The notes under the pieces are model-generated. The model did not search any database. It had not been told where the DNA came from and saw nothing but the letters and a program-made list of their open reading frames with translations. Both the position numbers and the translations under genes were made by a program. A stretch of 19,915 bases of DNA from Deltaproteobacteria bacterium. Lineage in GTDB: Bacteria; Desulfobacterota; Dissulfuribacteria; Dissulfuribacterales; UBA3076. The stretch covers positions 1 through 19,915 of the forward strand of contig JAGGRV010000512.1 in NCBI GenBank assembly GCA_021159445.1, given 5' to 3'. Shown piece by piece: positions 6,073 through 13,997 of the stretch (positions are counted from its first letter, which is position 1; each line of letters begins with the position of its first letter).

Positions 6073-7359
6073 TCAGTGAACCGAGCAGGAAATACATGGA
6101 TCATAGGCCCTGACCAGCATTTGAGAGAGTCTTTCTATCTCTTTTTCCTCCATTCCCTGTGCTATCAAATCATTAACCAGCTTATGGAGATCATAATATA
6201 TATTGCCGTTATTCTGACTGGTGGGAATCACGCAATCCGCTTTCTCAATCTTTCCCTCTTCGTTGATCCGGTGGCAGTGATAGAGAACTCCGCGCGGAGC
6301 CTCCACCGCCCCTATCCCCTCACATCGCCCTATTTTGTAAGGTATTGAAAATTCAGAGGTATCCGAGTCGATCAATTCCAAAAGCAACTCTTTTGACTCA
6401 TACATGATATGAAAGCACTCCACAAGTTGAGCCAGGTTATAGAAGTAGGGATTATGGACCTTTGGCCTTAAATTCAATCCTTCAGCCGCCTCTTTTGCCT
6501 TTGGGTGCAGCAGGTCATAATTATTGTTAAACCTTGCCAACGCACCTACTGCAAAGGATTCCCTGCTCAGCCTTGTCAATTTTGAGTTGGAGAAGTCCAC
6601 AATGTATTCATTCGTCATGGAACGATATTCGTCTTCTTTTTTGCAGATGCCATCGCTTGAAATGAGATCCCCCCCGATAAATGGGTATCTGTTAACTCCT
6701 CTTAGAGATACGAATTCAGTCTCTCTGACAAAATCCGGCATCTTGAATCCCCTGAAGAAATCAAGCGCCTTCCACAGATAAGGGATAGTAGCATCCAGGT
6801 CTTTGGCCAGTTCTGTTAACTGTATTTTGCGTGGAACCTGTGTCAGACCGCCGATCTTTATGACTATTGGATGCGTGCTCCTGCCTACCAGAAGATCAGC
6901 GGCCCTGTTGGCAAACCCCTTTATTTTGACCGCAGTCTCAGCCACTTCCGGATGTGTCTGCATTAGCGGAATCGCACTGGGTACATTGAGAAAGTCAGGC
7001 GCTACCAGGAAAAAGAGGTGGAGGCTATGGCTCTGCAGGGTCTCGGCATGCATGGCAAGGAGCCGCACCTTCTGTGCCGGCTCCGGAATCCGGATCTTCA
7101 GTGCCCGTTCTATGGCCCTGGCGCTTGCCAAGGAATGTGAAATGGAACATATACCGCAGATCCTGGCTGCAAGGATCGGAGCCATTTCAATGGAAAGTCC
7201 CTTGAACATTACCTCAAAAAATCTGGGAGTCTCTACTACGGCCCAGGTACATTCAGCCAGCTTTCCGTCCTCGACCCGTATCCTGATATCTCCGTGCCCC
7301 TCGACCCGGCACAGATGCTTAATATCTATGTTTAACGATTTTACTGTTTTAACAGTCAC
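6073..7359 (-). CDS. hydA: Group 3b [NiFe] hydrogenase large (alpha) subunit without C-terminal extension
   Basis: This catalytic subunit holds the Ni-Fe(CN)2CO site that oxidises H2 or reduces protons (and possibly sulfur) in the cytoplasm. The first metal-binding motif is RICGIC (C68, C71). The second is DPCISCSVH (C422, C425, H428). The protein stops exactly at His428: TGA at 6075-6073 follows directly, then one codon and another stop. Ordinary group 3b large subunits carry a short tail after this His which a maturation protease removes. The length of 428 residues is otherwise full. The GTG start at 7359 overlaps the end of the delta gene by 11 bases, so translation is probably coupled. 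It is the last gene of the beta-gamma-delta-alpha operon, the same order as in Pyrococcus sulfhydrogenase. Maturation needs the hyp operon upstream. Confidence 0.93.
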   Translation of the reverse strand: MTVKTVKSLNIDIKHLCRVEGHGDIRIRVEDGKLAECTWAVVETPRFFEVMFKGLSIEMAPILAARICGICSISHSLASARAIERALKIRIPEPAQKVRLLAMHAETLQSHSLHLFFLVAPDFLNVPSAIPLMQTHPEVAETAVKIKGFANRAADLLVGRSTHPIVIKIGGLTQVPRKIQLTELAKDLDATIPYLWKALDFFRGFKMPDFVRETEFVSLRGVNRYPFIGGDLISSDGICKKEDEYRSMTNEYIVDFSNSKLTRLSRESFAVGALARFNNNYDLLHPKAKEAAEGLNLRPKVHNPYFYNLAQLVECFHIMYESKELLLELIDSDTSEFSIPYKIGRCEGIGAVEAPRGVLYHCHRINEEGKIEKADCVIPTSQNNGNIYYDLHKLVNDLIAQGMEEKEIERLSQMLVRAYDPCISCSVH

Positions 7360-8113
7360 TATTTAGAATCCCACTAAATGCGTTAAAGAATTTAACCCGT
7401 TCTGCAATATGTTCCTCAGTAAATCCCTTTTCTCTGAGTATCTCCATGAGCGATTCAAAGTTCGCCTCTTCCGAAGGCCCGCGGCAGCCCCAACAACCAA
7501 GCCGATTCCGGGGACAGACGGCATTACAACCAGCGCGTGTAACAGGTCCAAGACACATCATTCCCATATCGAGCACACATGAATTAAGACGTTGTTTACA
7601 TTCAACGCAGACTGGATATTTTGGAAATTGTGGCTCTATTCCGAGCACCAGATGGCGCACTAACCACTCGAATTCATGTTTTGAAATGGGACAACCCGGC
7701 AGCTCTATGTCCACAGGGACTATTTCCGCCACCTTCCTGACCGGCCCGGTATCTACATGGTGTCCGTCATAGACCTCTTTTACCACGTCCGGCAGGGGAA
7801 AACGGCTTCTCAGGTTGTTCACACCTCCCAGGCAGGCGCACGCCCCCATTGCCACAAGAATTCCTGCCTGTTCACGGATTTTTTTGAGCCTTGCCACCTC
7901 ACTGTCAGTGGTAATGCACCCGTCAATAAAGGCAATTTCATAGTCGTCACGCCTCTCAGAAGAGATCTCCCGGAAATTTACTACCTCCACCAGGCCAAAC
8001 AGGGCCTTCAGGTTCTCTTCTTTATTGGTTATCTGAAGCTGACATCCTTCGCAGCCGGTAAAATCAAAGAACCCCACCTTCGGTTTTTTAAGCGTAATCC
8101 CTGAGTATTTCAT
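7349..8113 (-). CDS. hydD: Group 3b [NiFe] hydrogenase small (delta) subunit
   Basis: This Fe-S relay subunit pairs with the large subunit and passes electrons from the NiFe site to the beta and gamma subunits. The proximal cluster ligands are FTGCEGC (C21, C24), GACACLGG (C92/C94) and PGCPISK (C141). A cysteine-rich C-terminal domain (C169, C172, C179, C187, C196, C200, C207, C210) would bind two further clusters. At 254 residues it is of normal length for the family. There is no twin-arginine signal, so the enzyme is cytoplasmic. The ATG at 8113 has AGGTG about 9 bases upstream. It is separated from the gamma gene by 168 bases carrying an inverted repeat element, the only large gap in the operon. 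Confidence 0.92.
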   Translation of the reverse strand: MKYSGITLKKPKVGFFDFTGCEGCQLQITNKEENLKALFGLVEVVNFREISSERRDDYEIAFIDGCITTDSEVARLKKIREQAGILVAMGACACLGGVNNLRSRFPLPDVVKEVYDGHHVDTGPVRKVAEIVPVDIELPGCPISKHEFEWLVRHLVLGIEPQFPKYPVCVECKQRLNSCVLDMGMMCLGPVTRAGCNAVCPRNRLGCWGCRGPSEEANFESLMEILREKGFTEEHIAERVKFFNAFSGILNSDC

Positions 8114-8281
8114 TATATTAACACCTAAATTAAGCGGTTAGCCTTTAGCGGTTAGCTATTAGTTTAATGATTATCGGTCTGCTGCTCTGACAAGCAGGAT
8201 GTTCTGCTATTACAAGCTTTTTTTCAAAGCTAAACGCTAATGGCTAACAGCTAATAGCTCAAGTCAGATAACATAGATGAG
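8114..8281. repeat. Inverted repeat element inside the hydrogenase operon
   Basis: The gap between the gamma and delta genes holds two arms, 8131-8157 and 8228-8254, that are inverted repeats over 27 bases with about 4 mismatches. Both are built from GCTAA-type units (for example GGCTAAC, CGCTAA, AGCTAA). The 70-base centre has CTGCT and AGCAG pieces that could pair locally. No T-tract follows, so it is not a classic terminator. It may be a small repetitive element inserted in the operon or an mRNA structure that tunes the ratio of upstream to downstream subunits. Confidence 0.7.
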
Positions 8282-9190
8282 CTATATTGCTTCCTTGAGA
8301 TTCATCACTGTCCAGTAATCAAATACCGGTCCATCCAGACAGGTGAATGTGGAACCTACGTTGCAACGGCAGCACTTTCCCATGCCGCAATGCATCCTTC
8401 GCTCCAGGGAGACAAACATGCGCTGTCTCGGAATGCCTATATCTGCAAGGTGGGCACATATAAATTTAAACATCACAGGGGGTCCGCATACAATCGCAAA
8501 GGTATCCTCTGGATCGATTGAGATATCCTCAAACAACTCAGTGATCAGCCCAACCTTTCCCTTCCAATTTTCATCAGGATTCTGGACTATTGTCAGGAGG
8601 TTCAAGTCATATATCTTGCGCCACTCTTCAAATTGGTAATCGAACAAGATCTGTCCGGGTTCCTTTACACCATACAGAATCGTAATGTCCTTGTACTCGG
8701 ATCTGTGCTCGTTTACCCAGTATATTGGAGAACGAAGAGGGGCGATGCCAAGCCCTCCGGCTATTAAGAGGATATTACGCCCCACCATCTTTTGCATTGG
8801 GAAATGTGTTCCAAGGGGTCCTCTGATTCCAACCATTGCGCCTGGCTCTAAACGGTGGAGCATTCCTGTAACCTTGCCGGCCTTTCGTACGCAGAGTCCG
8901 ATGAATTCCCTGTTCGAAGGGGAACTTGAAATGGATATCGGGACCTCTCCGCATCCCGGCAGCTCCAGCATCACGAACTGGCCAGGTAGAAAGGTAAATT
9001 TTTCTCTTTCGCAAGATCCTAATATCCTTATTTGGAAGAGCTTTTCCTGAGCTGTTAACTTGACAATATTGATAACCTCGGACTTAAAGCCCTTTTCTGT
9101 CTGCATCAGGAGAGATTTGTTGTTAAAATCCGGAGGCCTTTCCATGAAAGGCTCCAGATTTATATCATATTGCGGGATCTTAATATTCAT
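8282..9190 (-). CDS. hydG: Hydrogenase gamma subunit, FAD- and NAD(P)-binding with [2Fe-2S]
   Basis: This flavoprotein transfers electrons between the hydrogenase Fe-S chain and NAD(P)(H). It belongs to the ferredoxin-NADP reductase / dihydroorotate dehydrogenase electron-transfer type. Domains in order: FAD-binding barrel (PISISSSP, residues 84-91; GIRGPLGTHF, 121-130), NAD(P)-binding fold (LLIAGGLGIAPLR, 141-153; VCGPPVM, 234-240), and a C-terminal [2Fe-2S] site with C268, C273, C276 and C284. At 302 residues it is of normal length. Its ATG overlaps the end of the beta gene by 11 bases, so the two are coupled. A degraded stretch at 16229-16400 closely resembles its C-terminus. Confidence 0.93.
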   Translation of the reverse strand: MNIKIPQYDINLEPFMERPPDFNNKSLLMQTEKGFKSEVINIVKLTAQEKLFQIRILGSCEREKFTFLPGQFVMLELPGCGEVPISISSSPSNREFIGLCVRKAGKVTGMLHRLEPGAMVGIRGPLGTHFPMQKMVGRNILLIAGGLGIAPLRSPIYWVNEHRSEYKDITILYGVKEPGQILFDYQFEEWRKIYDLNLLTIVQNPDENWKGKVGLITELFEDISIDPEDTFAIVCGPPVMFKFICAHLADIGIPRQRMFVSLERRMHCGMGKCCRCNVGSTFTCLDGPVFDYWTVMNLKEAI

Positions 9191-10229
9191 TTTTCTCAGT
9201 CTTAATCAAATCATCAATCACGGCCTTGGGGCTGATCCCTGCCAGGCACGCCTTTCCGCAACGGTTGCATCCCACGCATAGCGATTGATTAAATGCCTCC
9301 ACAAATCCTCTGAACTGATGATAATATCGATATTTCAAGCGAATATGCGCTTCCGGGCGAAAATTATGCCCCCCGGCCACAGCGGCAAAATCAAGGAGAT
9401 TACACGAGTACAGAAATCTCCTCTTGGTGGCCTTTGTAAAGGTCAGATTAGTGTCCTCTTCTATGCCGTAACAATAACAGGTTGGACATACCATGGCGCA
9501 GCTTCCACAGCTCAGACATTTGTCCCCCCACTTTTTCCAGACCTCCGACTCGAATTCCAGGTCCATCAATTCAGGTAAGATGGTTATGTCAACCTGCGTC
9601 TTGAACTTTGATTTAATCTGCTCCTTTACTGTCTTAAAACGCTCCTGGTCTTCTTCTGTGACCTCCCTGGCATCGAATTGATTTATTATGATGTAGGCAG
9701 TATCTGAATTGATCGCCACAAAATATTTGTCCCCTATATCGGTTAGGAAGAGATCAAAACCATGAAAGGCCGTGTCCGTATTCATGGATCGGCAAAAACA
9801 ATCTTCCAGAGGTTCATGGTCGAGTCCTATTATCAAGGTATTCTGCCTTCGCGCAAAATAATATGGATTAGGATATACACTCTTCAACATCACCTGATCG
9901 AGCTTTAACAAGGCATTAATATCGCAAGCCCTCATACCGATGATCACCCTCGGGTGAACCGTATATCGGATCTCTTGCTCCCAGTTGTTGTCTTCAAGAC
10001 GATAAGTGGCGAAATCTTCCTTAAAAGGCAAGAAATAATTCTTGGGCGACGAATAGGATCGAGTATAGTCCATTTCAAGTTCTTCAAAGGAGTTAACCTT
10101 CAAAAATCTATAAATCTTGTTTCCCTCCAGGTCCTGATCTCTTGATCTTGGACCAATAACCTCGTTTTCCTCCAATAAGCCCTCTACCATCTTTTTGAAA
10201 TTTTCTTTAGTAATTGTCTTAAACAGCAT
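9180..10229 (-). CDS. hydB: Hydrogenase beta subunit, two [4Fe-4S] clusters
   Basis: This electron-transfer subunit of group 3b hydrogenase sits between the small subunit and the flavoprotein. It resembles the anaerobic sulfite reductase A (AsrA) family. Two ferredoxin-type motifs are seen: C238, C241, C244, C248 (CLSCGSCAMVCP) and C318, C321, C324, C328 (CVGCNRCGKAC). The N-terminal 230 residues have the family segments VIIGMRACDINALLKLD and NTLIIGLDHEPLEDCFCRS. At 349 residues it is full length. It is the first gene of the operon; ATG 10229 has AGGT about 8 bases upstream. It diverges from hypF with a 141-base shared control region. Confidence 0.92.
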   Translation of the reverse strand: MLFKTITKENFKKMVEGLLEENEVIGPRSRDQDLEGNKIYRFLKVNSFEELEMDYTRSYSSPKNYFLPFKEDFATYRLEDNNWEQEIRYTVHPRVIIGMRACDINALLKLDQVMLKSVYPNPYYFARRQNTLIIGLDHEPLEDCFCRSMNTDTAFHGFDLFLTDIGDKYFVAINSDTAYIIINQFDAREVTEEDQERFKTVKEQIKSKFKTQVDITILPELMDLEFESEVWKKWGDKCLSCGSCAMVCPTCYCYGIEEDTNLTFTKATKRRFLYSCNLLDFAAVAGGHNFRPEAHIRLKYRYYHQFRGFVEAFNQSLCVGCNRCGKACLAGISPKAVIDDLIKTEKNEY

Positions 10230-10370
10230 AAAATTACCTGAAAATCTTCTACCCTATTTGCGATTCAAAGACTTCACGTTTTGCCTTTTCTAAAATACTC
10301 TGATCTTGTTTCCAAAAGATGTCAAGAAAATCAATACACATTATCAAGATATTATTATACTGCAGGCAGA
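10230..10370. promoter_or_regulatory. Divergent control region between hydB and hypF
   Basis: The 141 bases between hydB (minus) and hypF (plus) must hold both promoters unless transcription comes from outside. TATACT at 10356-10361 is a good -10 box for hypF, but the -35 position (AATACA, 10333-10338) is weak. No clear regulator site or -24/-12 (sigma54) promoter was seen. If the TATACT box is used, the hypF transcript would begin only a few bases before its ATG at 10371. Confidence 0.35.
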
Positions 10371-12698
10371 ATGAAACTAAATGCCATTGAACTCACGGTC
10401 TTCGGCATCGTACAGGGTGTAGGATTCAGGCCGTATGTTTACCGCCTCGCCCTAAGATACGGCCTTGCCGGAATGGTCAGTAATACGAGTGAAGGCGTGC
10501 TTATCCGAGCCCAAGGACCCTGTTCAAGTCTCAGGGCCTTTGTCAAGGCCCTTAAAGATGAAGTCCCACGTCTGGCCTGCATAACATCCATTGAACAGAG
10601 ACATATAGAGGCCCAGCAGGGCAGGAGGGGCTTTGTGATACTTGCGAGTCAGGCAGGCGGCGAGCGCAAAGTCCTCATCTCCCCGGACGTGGCTGTATGC
10701 AGAGAATGCGTCATGGAACTCCTTGATCCAGAGGACAGGCGTTATGGTTACCCCTTTATCAACTGCACAAACTGCGGCCCCAGGTTCACCATAATCGAAT
10801 CCATGCCCTACGACCGGCCAAGTACCTCCATGAAGGTATTCCCAATGTGTAAAGACTGCGCTAAAGAGTACTATGACCCACGAGACCGGAGGTTCCACGC
10901 CCAGCCAAATGCCTGCTGGACCTGCGGCCCAAGCCTCTTTTGGCACGGATCGAATGGAGAATTTGTGCCTTCGGATAATCCTGTCTCCAATGCCGCAAAG
11001 GCATTGAGGCAAGGGCACATAGTGGCCGTCAAGGGGCTTGGGGGGTTTCACCTTGCAGTAGACGCCGGTTCTGAAAAATCAGTGGCCCTGCTCAGGGCCC
11101 GCAAGGGCAGGAGGTCAAAGCCCCTGGCAGTCATGGTGCGGGATATCGAAACGGCAAGGCGTCTTTGTCGTGTATCTTCAGAAGAGGCAGGGCTTCTTGT
11201 ATCCCTGGAAGGGCCAATAGTGCTGTTGAAAAAGAATAAGGATGCAGATCTTGCCTCCAATCTCTCACCAGGGATCAGTGATCTGGGACTGATGTTGCCC
11301 TATACGCCTCTCCATCACCTGTTGCTTGCCCAAAGGGACTGTCCTGAGTCCCTGGTAATGACCAGCGGAAACCCTTGCAACTCTCCCATCTGCACTGGAA
11401 ATGACGAGGCCCTGCAACGCCTTTCCGGCATTGCGGACTATTTCCTGCTCCATGACAGGGAGATAGTTTCCAGGGTCGATGACTCTGTGCTCAAGGTGGC
11501 GGCAGGCAAGACCAGGATGATCCGCCGCTCAAGGGGCTATGTGCCAAGGCCGGTCAGAATGCCATGGAAACTCCCTGCAATACTGGCCTGCGGTGGGGAC
11601 CTGAAAAACACCTTTTGCCTTGCAAAGGGTAGGGAGGCATTCCTCAGCCAGCACATAGGGGACCTGGATGTCCCTGATACACTGGACTTCTTCAGACAAG
11701 GCCTTGAGCATTTGAAAGTGGTCCTTGGGATAATGCCTGAGAAAGTGGTCTGTGACCTCCACCCTGATTATTTCAGCACAAGGCAGGCAAGAGGACTGTC
11801 ATTGCCTTGCATTGCCGTACAACACCATCATGCCCATGCAGTGTCGGTCATGGCAGAGTATGGACTTGATGAGACGGTGCTGGCAGTGATCCTGGACGGT
11901 GCCGGTTATGGACCGGACGGCACTGTATGGGGTGGAGAGCTGTTCCTTGCAAGCAGATCAGGCTACCGGCGCGTGGGCCGTCTTGGGCGTCTGCCGTTAC
12001 CCGGAGGAGATGCTGCGGCCAAGGCCCCTTGGCGTATGGGTCTCTCAATTCTCTGGGCGACGTTTGGCCCTGATGGTCTCACAAATTCTGTCTTGCCCGC
12101 CCCGCTTTGTTCCATTCCAGAGGAAAAGAGGCGGGTAGTTGCACAGATGATGGCAAAGGGGTTGAATTCACCTGCTGCATCGAGTTGCGGTCGGCTCTTT
12201 GACGCTGTTGCGGCAGTCCTTGGGCTGAGATCTGAGTCGGAATATGAGGGTCAGGCGGCCATGGAGCTGGAATCTCTTGCCTGGGAATGCTCTGAAGAGA
12301 TGTCCTTGAGAAGACCTGGATACCCGCTAACAATTAGAGAAAAAAAAGGGCTTTGGGTCATAGATCTGCATGAATTGACAGAGGCAATCATTAATGACCT
12401 CAGGGACAAGGTGCCAAAGAAGGCCATAGCCCTGGGTTTTCATGTCTGGCTTGCAAGGTCAATCGTTCTGCTCCTGAAGAGGCTGTCTGACGAGACCGGC
12501 ATCAAGACAGTAGTGCTGGCAGGGGGCTGCATGCAGAACGCCCTCTTGCTGCAAGTCCTTATGGACCGTCTCGGCTGCGAGGGATTCTTTGTTTATGCCG
12601 GAGAGCAGATTCCTGCAAATGACGGGGGGCTGTCCTTAGGGCAGGTTGTGATTGGAGGAACTGGAAATGTGCCTGGCCATTCCCATGCGCGTCACTGA
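10371..12698 (+). CDS. hypF: HypF, carbamoyltransferase of hydrogenase cyanide-ligand synthesis
   Basis: HypF uses carbamoyl phosphate and ATP to place a carbamoyl group on the C-terminal cysteine of HypE, the first step to the iron-bound cyanide ligands. Domains in order: acylphosphatase-like (residues 1-95, FGIVQGVGFRPYVYRLA), a zinc-finger region with four CxxC pairs (C110/113, C132/135, C160/163, C182/185), a YrdC-like domain (about 200-390, KGLGGFHLAV and RKGRRSKPLAVM) and a Kae1/TobZ-like domain (about 400-770) with VQHHHAHAVSVMAE, ILDGAGYGPDGTVWGGELF and LAGGCMQNALL. The frame is open back to 10281, but the first 30 codons are not HypF-like and the second Met (10371, MKLNAIELTV) gives the usual N-terminus and a 775-residue protein. 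First gene of the hyp operon. Confidence 0.95.
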   Translation: MKLNAIELTVFGIVQGVGFRPYVYRLALRYGLAGMVSNTSEGVLIRAQGPCSSLRAFVKALKDEVPRLACITSIEQRHIEAQQGRRGFVILASQAGGERKVLISPDVAVCRECVMELLDPEDRRYGYPFINCTNCGPRFTIIESMPYDRPSTSMKVFPMCKDCAKEYYDPRDRRFHAQPNACWTCGPSLFWHGSNGEFVPSDNPVSNAAKALRQGHIVAVKGLGGFHLAVDAGSEKSVALLRARKGRRSKPLAVMVRDIETARRLCRVSSEEAGLLVSLEGPIVLLKKNKDADLASNLSPGISDLGLMLPYTPLHHLLLAQRDCPESLVMTSGNPCNSPICTGNDEALQRLSGIADYFLLHDREIVSRVDDSVLKVAAGKTRMIRRSRGYVPRPVRMPWKLPAILACGGDLKNTFCLAKGREAFLSQHIGDLDVPDTLDFFRQGLEHLKVVLGIMPEKVVCDLHPDYFSTRQARGLSLPCIAVQHHHAHAVSVMAEYGLDETVLAVILDGAGYGPDGTVWGGELFLASRSGYRRVGRLGRLPLPGGDAAAKAPWRMGLSILWATFGPDGLTNSVLPAPLCSIPEEKRRVVAQMMAKGLNSPAASSCGRLFDAVAAVLGLRSESEYEGQAAMELESLAWECSEEMSLRRPGYPLTIREKKGLWVIDLHELTEAIINDLRDKVPKKAIALGFHVWLARSIVLLLKRLSDETGIKTVVLAGGCMQNALLLQVLMDRLGCEGFFVYAGEQIPANDGGLSLGQVVIGGTGNVPGHSHARH

Positions 12699-12912
12699 AA
12701 TAAAGGACGATGATGATATGTCAACACCGCAAGTCGCAGTTGTGGACGTTGGTGGGATACAGAAGGAGGTCCGTCTGGATATAGTTGACCGCAGGCCCGC
12801 GGTGGGAGACTATGTCATAGTGCATGCAGGTTTTGCCATACACGCCCTGGACAGGGATGAGGCAGAGGGCAACCTGAGACTGTTGATGGAGACGGCAGAG
12901 GGCATCCGGTGA
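12667..12912 (+). CDS. hypC: HypC, hydrogenase assembly chaperone
   Basis: This small chaperone works with HypD to build the Fe(CN)2CO unit and carry it to the hydrogenase large-subunit precursor. The 81-residue product begins with MCLAIPMRV, in which Cys2 is the essential metal-carrying residue once Met1 is removed. The end has the usual DEAEGNLRLLMET. The ATG at 12667 lies inside the hypF end (32-base overlap), with GGAGGA at 12655-12660 as ribosome binding site; an upstream start at 12652 is rejected because it would bury the essential Cys. Its TGA overlaps the GTG of hypD. Confidence 0.94.
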   Translation: MCLAIPMRVTEIKDDDDMSTPQVAVVDVGGIQKEVRLDIVDRRPAVGDYVIVHAGFAIHALDRDEAEGNLRLLMETAEGIR

Positions 12913-13997
12913 GGCACCTATGTGAATTCAGGGACAGAGGACTCACGATTTCCCTGGCAACAGAACTTGACCGGATTGTAGACAGGCCTATCCGGTTTAT
13001 GGAGGTCTGCGGCACGCATACCATGGCAATATTCCGTCACGGCCTGCGTTCCCTGCTTCCTGAAGATCTGCACCTCATATCCGGACCTGGTTGCCCGGTC
13101 TGCGTGACCCCAACAGGACATATAGACGCATTTATCCGGATCGCCTGTATGCCCGGAGTCACTGTGGCCACCTTTGGTGATCTGGTCCGCGTGCCGGGCA
13201 CAAATGGTTCGCTTGCGCGTGCCAGGTCTCAGGGGGCGCGAATTGAAGTGGTCTATTCCCCAATAGATGCCCTGAATCTGGCAGAGCAGCGTCCAAAGGA
13301 CCTGGTGGTTTTTCCGGCCATTGGATTCGAGGCCACGATTCCCGGAGTGGCAGCTACCATTCTAGAGGCAAGACGCAGGAAAATTCAAAACTTTGCCGTT
13401 TTTCCCGCGCACAAGCTCATGCCCCCGGCCCTTGAGGCCCTGATGTCGCAATCATGTTTTGAAATACAAGGCCTCCTGTGCCCGGGACATGTGAGCACCA
13501 TCATAGGGGCCAATGCCTATAGATTTCTATCAATGCGCTATTATTTACCCTGTGTAATCGCCGGGTTTGAGCCAGCAGATATTATTCAGGCCCTGATCTT
13601 ATTGACAAGACAGGTCAGATATGGCAGGGCTGAAGTGGAAAATGCATATCCAAGGGCAGTAAGATGGGAAGGAAATGCCCGGGCCCAGGGCCTGATGCAA
13701 GAGGTCTTTGAACCAGTGGATTCAGAGTGGAGAGGAATGGGTATTATCCCCAGGAGCGGGCTTGCCATCCAGCCGGGATTCTCAGAATTTGACATTACAA
13801 AGCGCTTGGATATAGAAATCCCCCAAGTCCAGGGCCCCAAGGGTTGCCGCTGCGGAGAAATCCTTATAGGACAGTGTATGCCCAGTGACTGTCCCTTGTT
13901 CGCCACAGTATGCACCCCTTTGGACCCAGTAGGCCCATGCATGGTCTCTGCGGAGGGGACTTGCGCTGCTTATTATCGCTATGGGAGACACCATTGA
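12909..13997 (+). CDS. hypD: HypD, Fe-S scaffold of Fe(CN)2CO assembly
   Basis: HypD is the iron-sulfur protein on which the Fe(CN)2CO group is assembled with HypC, accepting cyanide from HypE. Conserved parts: FMEVCGTHTMAIFRHGL (C34), SGPGCPVCVTP (C62, C65, the redox pair), and the C-terminal cysteine-rich block (C313, C315, C323, C328, C335, C344, C352) that holds the [4Fe-4S] cluster. At 362 residues the length is normal. The start is GTG 12909, overlapping the hypC stop as GTGA. The stop overlaps the TTG of hypE in the same way, which points to tight translational coupling. Confidence 0.94.
   Translation: MRHLCEFRDRGLTISLATELDRIVDRPIRFMEVCGTHTMAIFRHGLRSLLPEDLHLISGPGCPVCVTPTGHIDAFIRIACMPGVTVATFGDLVRVPGTNGSLARARSQGARIEVVYSPIDALNLAEQRPKDLVVFPAIGFEATIPGVAATILEARRRKIQNFAVFPAHKLMPPALEALMSQSCFEIQGLLCPGHVSTIIGANAYRFLSMRYYLPCVIAGFEPADIIQALILLTRQVRYGRAEVENAYPRAVRWEGNARAQGLMQEVFEPVDSEWRGMGIIPRSGLAIQPGFSEFDITKRLDIEIPQVQGPKGCRCGEILIGQCMPSDCPLFATVCTPLDPVGPCMVSAEGTCAAYYRYGRHH

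Noticed and set aside
6073..6075. The TGA at the end of hydA as a selenocysteine codon or readthrough site
   Set aside because: The second metal motif is already complete with both cysteines before it, only one sense codon follows before TAA, and no SECIS-like hairpin was evident.
10281..10370. An N-terminal extension of HypF from ATG 10281
   Set aside because: The 30 extra residues are unlike HypF, the second Met gives the standard N-terminus before the acylphosphatase motif, and the region carries the best promoter candidate.
12079..13121. Several minus-strand and alternate-frame ORFs inside the hyp genes
   Set aside because: All overlap strongly conserved hyp coding sequence, lack motifs and are explained as shadows.
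13910..13993. A start of HypE at ATG 13910
   Set aside because: It would add 28 residues with no family similarity inside hypD; TTG 13994 has a ribosome binding site and the stop-start overlap seen in the neighbouring genes.
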